From: Opisthocomus hoazin
Taxonomy: Eukaryota; Chordata; Aves; Opisthocomiformes; Opisthocomidae
Length of the DNA: 64,000 nucleotides
Direction: 5' to 3'
Assembly: GCF_030867145.1 (NCBI RefSeq)
Contig: NC_134441.1
Span: forward strand, 5,396,992-5,460,991
Shown here: in pieces, positions 22,701 through 35,000 of the stretch
Position numbering within the stretch: position 1 is the stretch's first letter
Layout: the number at the start of each line of letters is the position of its first letter
Notes under the pieces: generated by a model
What the model was told of the DNA's origin: nothing
The model's input: only the letters and a program-made list of their open reading frames with translations
Databases searched by the model: none
Position numbers and translations under genes: made by a program

Positions 22701-25700
22701 TGCTCTGCAGAAGCCGGACGGAGCACACAGCAGCACGGCGAGCCGGGGGGATGCGATGGGGCCCGCACAGCCCCCGCAGGTTGGCAAGGCTCTGCTCTAC
22801 GCTTTCTCCTCCGCGTATGGGGTGTTACCGAAGGGGAAGCTTGTGTCCCAGTTTCTGCCTCTCGGTTTCTTTTCAGTGCGTGTCTGCTTGCAGGAAAGGG
22901 GCAGATATTTCTGTTTTACCTCTCTGAAACGTCAGTGATGCTCCTTGTACAGCGACCATTTTCTTTTCTTCTGCTTCTATACTATGCCATAGTGCTGGGA
23001 CACATTAGCACTAAAATGTCTTGCCTTCTTTCCTGCCTCCCTGTAAGAAACTCGCCTCTGTTTATCACCGCTATTTTTGCTAACCCTGACACTTTCTTTC
23101 TCTCCTACCTTTATAGTGATGCTCAGAGCTCGGGGGACCTTTATGGTCCATCGCGTCGCAGCAGGGAGACCTGCACAAACTCCCTAGCAGAGGCTGCCCC
23201 TTTGCAGTGGGGGCATTTAACTAAAATACCAAGTTGCACATAATTTCTGGGTCTGTTTCTTAGCGTTGCTGGTGCCCACTGACACTAGCTACTCCTGGTA
23301 CTTGCCTCCTTTTGTAGCATTTCTCATTACCATGTCTCAGAGAGGCTTAAAAGGAGGGTCACTATCTTTAAGCCTCTACCACAGCCACAGAGATGGAGCT
23401 AAGAGAAGAATGAAAATTAGGAGAGAAATGGGCCTTAAGAGTCTTGCGCCCTGCCCATTAGGAAGCACTTCCATCTGTTTCACGGGGAATCGGCCATAGA
23501 TATTGAACCAGATGAGCTGTTCAGATTTCCTTTGTCAGTGCTGGCATACTTACAGCACTTTGCTGGCACGTTGCTTGGGAATTACAGGCAGATCTTCTCC
23601 AACATAGTGGGAACAGGCGCATCACATGCTACATACTCCTGTCTAGAGGTTGTTGGCAAACCACAACTTGTAGTCAATCAAAGCAGGATTTTATAACCGC
23701 TTCTACCCCCACCTCATTCTCACATCCCTTATTTTCATCCTTGCTCTTCAAAGCAGGATGATTCACATGTTACAGTAACCTACATTTGGCTTGGCACTGC
23801 TTATGGGCTATATATAGATGACAGAGTCACCCTGTTCTTCCTCGTGGATTGATTTTGCTTTTCTGCAGACGTGGAGCAGTACTGGGTGCCCCGTGGGCTC
23901 GGAGAGGAGTTGGGAGGTTGAAGGAGATGTCCAGCATCATGTTTTTTATCTGGGTCTTCTCCAGGGTTAAGGTGGCTGCTAAGATCGACTGGGTGCCTTT
24001 GGTGGCTGTAGAAGCAGTCCGCATTTTAGAAAACCCCAAGTGCTCTCCTTCCAGCAGCCGTCTCTCTCCGAGCTGTTTCAAATTAAGAGCATAAAAATAA
24101 AGACAAATGAAATCACAGTCATTCTGTGGTAGATAGCAGGCAGTCTGTTCCCACCGGAGGATGCTGGTGGCTTGCGTGTTTCTGTGGGCGTAATGGCTCT
24201 GCTGTTATCTTTTGCACCTCTAGAACCAGACTATCCACAAAAGTGCGTCTTTTTTCTTTTTTTTTCCTTTTTTAAAGCAAATTGGCTCATTTCCTCTTTT
24301 CATCTGAAACTGCAGGAGCCTCCATTGTTTCAGCCACCGTCCGTTGGGAATTACTGCCCTGTGCGCCCCGAGCCTCATGCCCGCGTAGAAAATGACCCAC
24401 CGACAGCACGGCAGAGGCACAGAGCCCAGCTGGTCTCCCCCTTCTCCCCCAGAAACAGACTCGCTGCCCGATGCTCAGCATCCGGGGAGATGGCAGCTGT
24501 GCTGCTAAAACAGCTTTATTGACGCCCGGTGCGATTAGCCAAGGGCCTGCCTGGCTCCCGGACATCGCTTATCCCCAGCCTCTCCCGCAGATCCTCATCA
24601 AGGCTCCGTGGCCGCGGGGACCGAGGCGAGGAGTGCAGGTGCTCCCCGGCCCCTCCGCCTGCTCGGCGATCGATACGGCATTGCAGGGAGGGTCTTGACG
24701 AGAAAGCTATCGGTAAAAGCAATGTTTCACTAATGGCAAGCACGGTATCCGCCGAGATCTTCAAGGGGAATTCAACCTCTGGCTTTTAGCTGGGTGATAT
24801 TAATTTCAGATATGGGGAAAAGACAGGATGAGATATGTATGTACGGACGGTATCTATTGGATTTTTCTTCTTTCTGGCAAGATCTTTAAAGCAGTCAGAC
24901 ACAAGGGCAGGTGTAAAATGGCATTGTTGTAGATGAGGATCAGACCCAGCGGAGTCTGAACCACTGAGTGCTTGTGTGTTGCCTGAAGGCAGCTCTGGTT
25001 TAGCTCCCTTACACCAGTCACCAAACGGGGAACGTTGCATCCCGTCCAGCAGCCCCTCCATCTCAGTGCCAGCCCCTGCTCACCCCACAGGCTCTGGTGG
25101 CCCCGCTCACCAGTGGATGCAGCCGACGTACCAGACCTGGTGTCAGGGAAGGCATCCTCCCACCAGCCCCGTGATGCGCTGCTCGCGTTTGGACGTGCAG
25201 GGTCAATGGAGAGGCAGGAAAGGATGTAAAGTTTACTCACAGCTTGCTCGCCTTCTGCTTTCTCTGCAGGCACTTGTCGAAAGATGGATGGCTCAGTCTT
25301 TTGAACACCAAGCTCTGGTTAAGGAGACTGAAGCTTCATTCTCTATTCTGCTCAACATGTTCTTTGGAATAAACTAAATTCTCTGCCTGTAACATGTGGG
25401 TAACAGTAATTCTCTCCTGAGAGAGTTACCAGGGGGAGAAACGCATTAGACAGTGTTGGACCCTGGATGCCCTGGAATCCTACTTGCTGTTGTAATGAGC
25501 TCCCTACACAGCCCATCCAAGGTTTACAGTAGATCTCATTCCTGCAGGTTATCACCATTTGAAATATTACAGCATGTGTCAGGCCAAAACTTGCTTTCCT
25601 GGCTCAGTGTTTTATTGCTTTCTTGAGCAGACTCTACCCCCTCCCATTAATCAGAGTTGTCTTAGTCATCCACAGCGTGCTGACCACAACGAAAAACCTG

Positions 25701-28550
25701 GCTGTGGGAAGGCTCCAGGGCTGGCACTGGGTCACAGAAACTTTGTCTGCCTGTAAGCACACAGGGGCACAAATCCATGACTGGTAAGTTCGAGGAGAGG
25801 GTGAAGCAGGATGAGATTGAATTCAAGGCAACAGAGTGTTTCTGTCTCCCTTCTGCAGCCCAGCACGCATCGGACCGTCTGCATCTCCTTTTCCACCAGG
25901 TGCTGAGCACCACTTGGGGGTTTTCCGTCTTCAAACTTCATGGTATTTTTCATCAGGCAAGATTTGCCTTGGCTGTACTGCTGGGGCCTCATCTTTCACG
26001 AAGTAACTGATAACCAGAGGGTCTGAGAAAGCCGTTCTTCCCACCTCTGACTCTTGGGTCCCCCCTGCCCAGCGCTGCTGAGGCAGTGCCTTGCTGCGAT
26101 GCGCTCTCTGGCCCCTTGGGAGGGAAGGAAGAATGCTCACACTATAACAGCAGCTGTGCAGAAGCAAGAGGTCAGTGCTTTTAGCCGTTGCTAACACCCC
26201 CTGGGCACTGGAACAGCCAAGGGGAAGGGAGCAACCAATTCTGCAAACTTTTTGATTGACTGCACGGTTTTGTGTGCAAATCTCGACGCTGTTCACTGAC
26301 AATATTGATCTTGATGTCTGGAGCAGATGGGCACAGCAGGTAAGGTTTTACGATGAATGTGGGAGACAGACCAGTGACCTGATACCGGGGAATGACTGTC
26401 ACCTCGGAACCTCCCTCGTATTTAGGGTCAGATTCCCTGAAAGCATAAATTTGCCGGGTTCCTCTGAAGGCAGATCTGGCAGAGGGAGCAGATGCTTAGC
26501 TGGTGCAAATCAGCTTTGGTTTGCAAATCTATTACAGTTTCAAAGACTGCCCGGTCTTCTGTCAGGGGAAGATCAAGCCCACATGGGCCAATTTGTGTGA
26601 GCTGCCAGCCTCGGTGAGTTTTCAGTTTTGGATCAGGCTCTGCGCCCACAAACTCCTCCAGGAGAGCAGCAGCCAAGCTGCTACTTATGAGCTGCAGCCC
26701 AGGCGTCACTGCCCAGCCTGGTGGCAGGTCCCCAGAAGAGCCGGCGGCCACAGACAGCGACGTTCATCATCCATCAGACCTCACCCAGGAACAAACTTCC
26801 CTTGGCTCCCTGCTGCCTTCCTGGCGTGGGCTGTCACGAAAGCAAAAGCCTCCCGCACAGGAAAACATTTCTGTTAGGAAAGGTCTCGCCTGCTCTTCAG
26901 GCACGCTGCCCTTTGCGAGCGCGGCTGCTGAGTTGATGTATGATTCTCATTCCCCCTCCTGCCCCGACATGTCGCTGGCGGGGAGTTTTCTTTACTGTGC
27001 ATCACTCAGTGAGAAAGTGGGGCTTGGACGCGCATCAGCTCTCATTAATCAAAATCGTTCCGTCCCCTCTGGGCTGGAGCCTGGTAGCTGATTGCCATTT
27101 GCTTTTTTTTGGTGCGATCTCCAGACACAGAGCCTGATGGGAGCCCTGGGCTCCACAGGGACCCCCCGAGCTCGGGGCAGAGCCCGGTGAGACGATGTCT
27201 GCTCGGGGCTGCGTCAGCGTGCCCTGCGACGGGAGACGCGGCTGTGATGCCAGCAAGGACGCTGCAGAAGGAGCAGAGGCATCTGCCAGGAACACGGCAG
27301 CAGGGGAGAAAGGGGGTGTTTCCTCTTTAATGTGCTGTTTCTTGGTTGTGGAGCAGATTTTTCCTTGCAAACGGACAAAACCAAGCAAATAAATAAATAA
27401 ATGCAGCTTTCCTTTTCTGGAAGATTAAATACTTTCGTGTAATTGTGCATTAACCTTTGGTCCTGCATTAGGCTGCTGCAGCTCTGCACCCCTGATGCTT
27501 TTAAGCCAGGATTGCAATTAGCCAAAGTGGCTCTTGACAGCCTTCCGGGCAACCCCGTACCGGGGGCCAAGTTCCCGAGGGATACGGCTCACCGCGCTCC
27601 CGGCTCGCCGGAGGCGCCTGGCCCGGAGGAGGCTGGACAAGGAGGGGGCACCTTCTCCGCAGGCTGGGGCTAAGTGGAGGCTTCGGAGCGTAGGGGGGGT
27701 TCAAGGTGGCTTTCAGGCTGAAAAGCTTCCTGCTCAGATGCATTTCGTTGCTGAACTCCCACAAATGAGATTACGAGAGTGCGGGGACCCTCCCCTGGGT
27801 CTTGATGCACAGCAGGGATATTTATAGAGAAAGCTTTTTAATAGCCTGATTTCAAAAATCTCATTTAAAACAAGCCCATCCCCAGATAATTAAATAACCC
27901 AGCTAAGACTAAGAATATTGATCAGGCACTGGAGCCTCTTCCCACCCTGGCTTCAGCAGGAGGCAGAAACCACACGCCCACATCGCCTGAATTTGGGAAT
28001 GACCCCCGACTGCCCCGGGGAACCGGTGCTGGGTCCCTCCTTTGCTGGGTGCGCGGGTGCCGCACGGCGATAGGAACCATCACTGCGGGGGGATGGCGTG
28101 ACCTGGGAACGCAGCTGCCCGCTCCTGTCCTCCACGGCCCGGAGGAGGTTTTCACGGGGGAGATGCTCCTGCCTCTCCCGAGCGCTGCAGCGCTGCGCCC
28201 AGAGCCGGGTACTGAGGCTGGTTTCATCCATGGACTGTTAAAATAGTCTAGTTTGAATTAAATCTCACATTTCCTGCTCAAAACGTGTTTTTAAAAGAAT
28301 CATATACAGATTTTTATGGGATGTTTTCCTCTCAGCCATCATCTCCATACTCGCTAGCGATGCTGGAGAGCTGCTTACTCCCAGAAACCTTCGCTTCTCT
28401 GGGAGGCCGTGTTGATAACAAGAAATGAAGAAGGGTAAAACATTCAGGGCTAAACGTTCCAAATTTTCTGTTCAAAATGTGGCTTTTTATTATTATTATA
28501 AAACCTGTTTAAAATATAGCATTAAAATTTCTCCTAAATGACTTCTCTGT
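19745..28550. other. Intergenic, no gene seen
   Basis: Unique sequence. Notable contents are a 198-codon open frame (21271-21867, +) of unconvincing composition, a TAAT-rich patch at 22,090-22,205, small CpG clusters at about 24,520-24,720, 27,540-27,690 and 28,000-28,215, and an (AAAT)4 microsatellite near 27,388-27,405. No exon chain or repeat family is recognisable. Confidence 0.6.
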
Positions 28551-28605
28551 TTTAAAACTTTGCTTCATAGATTCATGCTTAGTAAGAACGTAAAAAAGAA
28601 GTCAA

Positions 28606-28621
28606 GGTATTTGCAAATACC
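28606..28621. repeat. Perfect 16-bp palindrome GGTATTTGCAAATACC
   Basis: The sequence equals its own reverse complement over 16 bp. The core ATTTGCAAAT resembles two overlapping POU or C/EBP-type half-sites. TTTGCAAA-type sites recur at about 28,877 and 29,040. Confidence 0.85.
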
Positions 28622-29059
28622 AGCTCCAGCTCTCACACAGCTGTTTGCCAAATTAAATGAACTGTCAGCTTTACACATTAGACTCCATATCCTTTGGTAA
28701 TCTAAATTTTTATTTGGCACTAAATGTTAATCACCAGAATTGATGTTCACGTTTTAATATTCCTTTTCATTATACAGGCTCACGTATGCGCAGCTGCCCA
28801 CAGGAACCCTCTATTTCTATTGCTGTACAATGTGGCATAGACACTATAATACACTTTGTATTATTTAGGTCACATATTTGCAAAGGATAATGCAAAAATG
28901 CAAACTTCTTTTGTACAAGAAACCTTGTGCTTGGTCCAGGTACTTTTGTCATCAGTAAGAGATTTTTCATAAACATTAATGCAAGCTGAATTCAGTCGTC
29001 AGCACGGGGAGCATATAAAGCATGAAAAAATAAAAGTGTTTGCAAATATACAACCTAAT

Positions 29060-32000
29060 TTTGGCTCTTGGTTGTTGAAAATACAGGGATTACTGTCAGG
29101 AACAGAAAGCGAGTAGAAGTGCAGTGAGTTCATACCTGTCATGAAGAAATGTGATCTGTACTTTGGAGCCTGCATCTATTTTTTCCATATCACACATAAA
29201 AAAAGAGAAAATGTATGAAACCTGTTCATTTACAGCTTTGTGTTTGAGGCTTCCAGCAGAAAGGAGCCTCTGACTGGCCCGTTTTCTATAGGCAATGGAT
29301 TCCAACTGGTGTAGGAATAAAGGGATTCGAAAGTGTTTGTGTCAGGCTTTGTGTTCCTGGATTTTCTTTTGTGTGCAGAAATAACTCTGATTTTCTAAGA
29401 AAGGCGGCCGGCTGGGAGGCAACCTTAACTCTGTAGATGAGAATTGCTTAGTCCATGCATCCCTCGCTTGGAAAATCTCACGGCAAAGACTGACGTTCAG
29501 TCAAAGTGACCACCTCAGTCCCAGCTGCAGTAAGATCCTGAAGGTCACACTGCAGCCGGCGACGCTGCTGTTTTCTGTAAAGGCAGCAAGCAAGCCGGGC
29601 ACGGAGCAGCCACGCTTCCCCGCGCCGGGGGAGCGGGCGAGGCTGAACGCGGCGTTGCTGAAGGCAGCGCAGGTTTCCCAGTTGTGCCCTGTTGCTACAC
29701 CAGTCGGCAGCGGGTTCTTCTGTGCTGCTTTCTGTGCTCTTCCGATCACAAAGCTGCACGAACCGTCCGCGCTTAGCGCTGCTGGAATATGGGCTCTTAG
29801 GAAGCAAAGGGACAAAAGCCACAGTGCTGGCTCAAGGATGACATTATCAACAAAACAAAATAAATATTCCATGGAGATGCCCTGACACCCCATGTCAGCC
29901 ACGCCAGAGCTAAGGGAAACCACTCCTTCAGGCGGGGAGCTGGAGCAATTCAGCGCCTGTCCTGAAGTAACGAGAAGTCCTGGCAATTTTTGGGTGCTGA
30001 TGTTTGGACATCACCCGCTTATTATCTGACCTTGGGGAAGGCGGATCCCCTGCTCTGTTTGCAAGCACTCCGTCGTATTTGTAAAACACTTTGGGATCAG
30101 GAGCTGAGAAAACTCCCATCAGCGGCGTTAAATTGCCAGAAGCTGTGGCCAGGCTGCGGGAGGCTGTGATTTCCAAACCAGGCTCCTAACCCAGCCAGTC
30201 TCTGACTGAATTTCTATTTCTTCATTTCTTTGGTCAAATTCTTTGCTATTCAAAAGCAGCTCTGTTAACAACGTCACTTTGAGATGGAATTAGAGTTTTA
30301 ATTGACAGCCAGCCACTCACTGGTTTCTACCATTTGGTAAAAACCTCCCAATTAGCCATTTGTCCCCTGATGTTTCAGTGATTATAACAGAGAGAGAAAT
30401 GTTAGCTTTCACGATGACTAACTGTCACACCAGTGATTAATGGAGCATCAGCCTTGCTTTTCAGCGGAGGCTTGATGGGAATAGCAAGTATTTATTGTCT
30501 TCACGAAACGAAGTTGAAGGTAAAAATGCTACAGCTTTCAAGCTACAAGGATGTTTCAGCAATTTATTTCGCAGCTCTTGACTTGTCTGACGTGTTGAAT
30601 GCGACAAATAAAACGCAGTTGGAAGTATTTTGGTACACACAAGACATTTTGAAAATTGAGTTGTAAGCAGAAGCATCAAGGGTTAGACACCAAAGTCTTG
30701 CTCCTGTTCAGGAGACAAAAATTCACGCTGTTATTTGTTGCTAAAGCATCTGCAGAACAATCTCTGTGCCGTGCTACAGTGATCCATATTCTGACCCATG
30801 CTGGCACTTAATATCCATCTCAAATCATGTTCAGGGACCACAGCTGCCCGTGGTGGGCCTTTTCCTGAAAGTGGTTTGGGGGTTTATACCATAAAAGAGA
30901 TGTAAACCACTTCTCTTTCAGCACAAGGCACTGGAGGGTAAGGGAACCCAGGAGGGCTGGCAGGGGCCTGCGGGAAGGTGTCACCGTCAGGAGCTTGCGC
31001 GTGGGTCCGTGTTCCCAGTGAGGGGTTCGGCCAAAAGCTGGTCTGTGCCTGCAGAGCTCCAACCGCAACGTGAGCCCCGTAACGACAGGGGCTGTCGAAT
31101 AGTGGGGCCTGGCGGCTATCTGAGGACCACGTATTACCACACCTCGCTCCAGCTCTCTGTTGAGAGCTACTGGTCCGGAGGTATTAATTTCATCCTCCCT
31201 GAGCAAACCAATTGAGGAAAAAGGGTTCATTTTTACAGTCGCTTTCCCAGCTGTAACTGCACTCTGTCTGCTTGGAAAGTTCAGCTCTAAGGGTTAGATT
31301 TATGGCATTTTTTTGAAGCTTGTAAAATCATTTGCTTCTATTAATACCATTCATCGCCCCACTGCCATTTTTATGACGGACAAATCTGCAAGTCACAGAC
31401 GGAGAAAGACCAGAAATTAGAATAATCTGAAGAACCTGATTTCAGCCCACACAAATTCAAGTGGAAAGCTGGAATGAGAGCCCAGGGACTTTCTAAGAAA
31501 TGCATTTCTCCCAGACAATTTGGGGCCATAGCAAAGCCGTCACTGAGAAGGGGGACGGGGCTCATAACCTTTTTCTGGAGATGAAAAGGAGAAATGAACA
31601 GGACATGAAGAGCAGCAGAGATGCAGAGAGTTGGGGGTTGCGTATGCAGACGCACGTCTTTGGCTGTCGGAGACAAAAAGCCCAAATCTAGTCCTTGGTG
31701 GGTATTTAATGTACTGTCGGGTCGGTATCTAACCAGATCAGCCACTCCATCAACAGGAACATGAAGTTTGCCAGCAAGCCTCCAGTGCTCCTTGCACGTA
31801 ATTTATTACTCCGGGTGACTTCAGTTGAATTTCAGTGTCTTTAGAAACTCAGATTCTTCCTAATTCTACGGAAAAGCCTTGGATATCTTTCTCATGATGA
31901 ATTAATGCTTTACAACGATATTCACCATCTGGAAAATACAACTTTGAAAACATTTCATTTCAAATCAGGCTAAAGGCATGCTCACTCCTATTCTGTCCAC

Positions 32001-35000
32001 GCCGCTCTCTATACAGCAAGCCAAAATCCTTTATTTTAATATTAAACTGATCTTTCCCATCTGCCAACATTCAGCTCTCAATCCGGAGTGGATTGGTTTA
32101 TTGTATCCAAGTTTGAAGTCCATGAGGAAGCAGTGTGACAAAGGAAAATGTGACACACTTTACTACACCACTGGCATGAAAGGAGATTTCCAAAGCCTGT
32201 ATTGCTTTGTACATACCGCTTTTATTTTGTTTTCTAAACTAATCGAAAAGAAATAAAACAGAAAGTCAGCTGCAGCCTCCTCTGTTTATTTGTTTGTATG
32301 AATGCCACTTCCAGACTGTAGCTTTTTCTATCCCCTCTCTTGTTTGGTCTGGCTTAAAATACAATGTGTTTTGACTGAGCCATGGAAGCTTAAAAAAAAG
32401 CGATTAGAGACAGAGAAGAGAACAAAGCTCACTTCTGAGGAGGTTCAGATCATAAACGGACTCCTGACCTTGAAAAAAAAGCCTGCTCCAGGACCATAAT
32501 TTAAATTTTGACTCTAACTAAGGCATATCAAGGACATTTGTATTTTAAAGCAATTTATAAGTGTTTGTATAAAATGTTTGATATTCTTTATGGTTTACTT
32601 TTGATAAACCTTTCAATATACAAACTTCAATCCCATCTTCAAACAAAGTATACCAATTTTTAGCAGCTGGGGGTTTGGCTCCAACCCAGTGCCAGCACAG
32701 ATACTTCTGACCCATACTATGTTCCCACCTGCACTCAATCCTGCCCAGCTCGCCCTCCCCAGTGCCCTCCCTCCCGGCCACCCCCACCCAGCCACACCTC
32801 ACTCGGGGTATTTAATCCCCCTGCATGGGTGGGAGCTGCTTTGTTGCTGTGTTCTCAGGAGCTCTGGGGGTTTTCTGGGGATGCTGTGCTGTCAGTAAGT
32901 GTGGCCAAGCTTTACAAAGGTGATTCTCTGTATTTGCTGCCTGAGGATAGCTGCAGCGCCTCGAATCAGCCTGGGTTTTTGGGCAGTGCTGTGTGATTTC
33001 AGAGGCAGAAAACTGTGGGTTTGCTGGCAAGGCAGGAGCCACCTTTGTGCTGGGGGGGGTTTGGGTGAGCTGGTGTCTCTGGGTAATCTGTGGCTAATTT
33101 TTAAAGTGTAAATCCTGAAGTCTAGTTTGAAATGTTCAGCCTGATGTCTAGCTTGGTGGCATTCCTAACCTTGTGGGTTGTCACCATGGGAGAAGCGTGG
33201 AAACAAGCAGCAGCCACCACTTCAGCAGTGCCCAGGTCGTGGCTAATGGTGATTGATGATTTCTGTAGCAGGAGAACAGAGCATAATGGAGCTGTGGGCT
33301 TATGAGCTTGAGGAATACCTCATCCTGCCCAACGCTGGGGCATGGGCATCGGAAAGGCCAAAAAATTAATCGATGTCACTTCTGATTTCACAGCAGAACC
33401 CGGAGACTTCTATCTTTATTTTTGCTTTCCTGGCACAAGACTTCCTCTGCTTCTAACCGTGTTAGCCCTAGTAGATGTGCTGACAATGCCAGCTCGGTTA
33501 CAAAGGATGTTGGGATGCTGTTATTAACCGATGCATTAATACTAATTTCAGCTGTAGCAATCAACTCACAAGCCTGTGTTTAAGGCAGCTGTGAGCAGCA
33601 GCCTGTCCACAAATGCTGAGCGATTTTGAGATACGTGGGATACCCAAGTGTTAATTAAGCTTTCTTTCACAGGTCACTGGGGAAATGCTTGCTGTCTGTT
33701 TTAACTTGGCTGCTTCTCTCTTTACCAAGACAGAAATCAAACAATAAGAAATTAAAAGATGGTGGAAGAAAGATACAATAATCAATCAACTACTTTCCCA
33801 GGCAGGAGCGATCGACTCTAAGGGAAACTAAGAAGCAGCTTCCTTCCTAGATTAAAGCTGAAGTGAGAAGACCTTGTTAGCATATTTTAATGAGCTTCTG
33901 CTCTTTTGGCTGAGAGATGGTGACTTCCATGGGTGCACGGTGCAGCTTCTTGGGCAGGGGCCTGGCTTTAACTCCTCTGCACTGCCGTGGGCTCTCTGCC
34001 TGCAGACGGGGACTTGCTGTGCCCCCATGGTGGGAGCTGTGAGCCTCCGAAATGTGAACGTAATCCCAGTAGAGTCTGATCCAGCTCCAGTAAATGAGGG
34101 GTGGCAAAGCAAGATCTGAGTAAGCATAAACTCACTGGTTTTGAAACTGAATGCAAACTTTCCTAGAGCTTTGGCTTGCTGTTGCCCTGACAGAGCAGCT
34201 GTGAAGCTGAAGACTGCTGATACCTTTGGAGATGCCTTCTGTTCGCAGCCCCTGGTGCTCACCTCAGGTGAGGCATCCTGGATGCTGAAGAAAAGGGCTT
34301 CTGTTTATCTGACCATGCTTTCTTTTTACCTGCTCTGAATCTTCTTACAGTAACTTACTGCAGAAGCGATTGGCATTGCTTCCCGCTCAATATCCTCCAG
34401 AGATATTAAAACGTAGCCGTGGGAGATAAGGGGTGGTTATTCAGTGTGATCTAAAACGGGTCCTACCTGAGACTAGCAGTCATCTAAAAAGAAATGGTCC
34501 CCAAACAGATGCTTGGCACACACAGGCAACCCATCTGTCCAGAGATTTAGTCCATTTCTTCAGTTTAGGATAATCTTCAGGAGTCTGTTTTGTAAATCTG
34601 TTTAGAGCTCTTCTTGGGTGGGTGAGGGGGAGATGTTTCTTTTCTGGTAGCCAAGGGCTCAGGGACTGCCTTGCTGCAATGACAATTCTCTGCTGCACTT
34701 CAGCTTGGCAGGGTGGTCTGAGATAGTGTCAGATCAGTAGGTATCAGCTGAGGAACTGGTGGTAAATGGTGTTTTGTTTACAGGATCCAAATTATTCTCC
34801 CATCTGCTCTGTTCATGCACACTAGTGCTCGAGGGGAGCTTGCTTAAAAGTAACTTGCTTTATTCTGTGCTAGCAGGACAACCTGCATTGATTACAGTCT
34901 TCTAACATGCTGAACACTCTAGTTCAAAGCAAAAAGCCACAACTGTGATCCCAACTGATGGATATGGCTCTTTCGCAAGGCGAGCTACGGGATTTCACAA

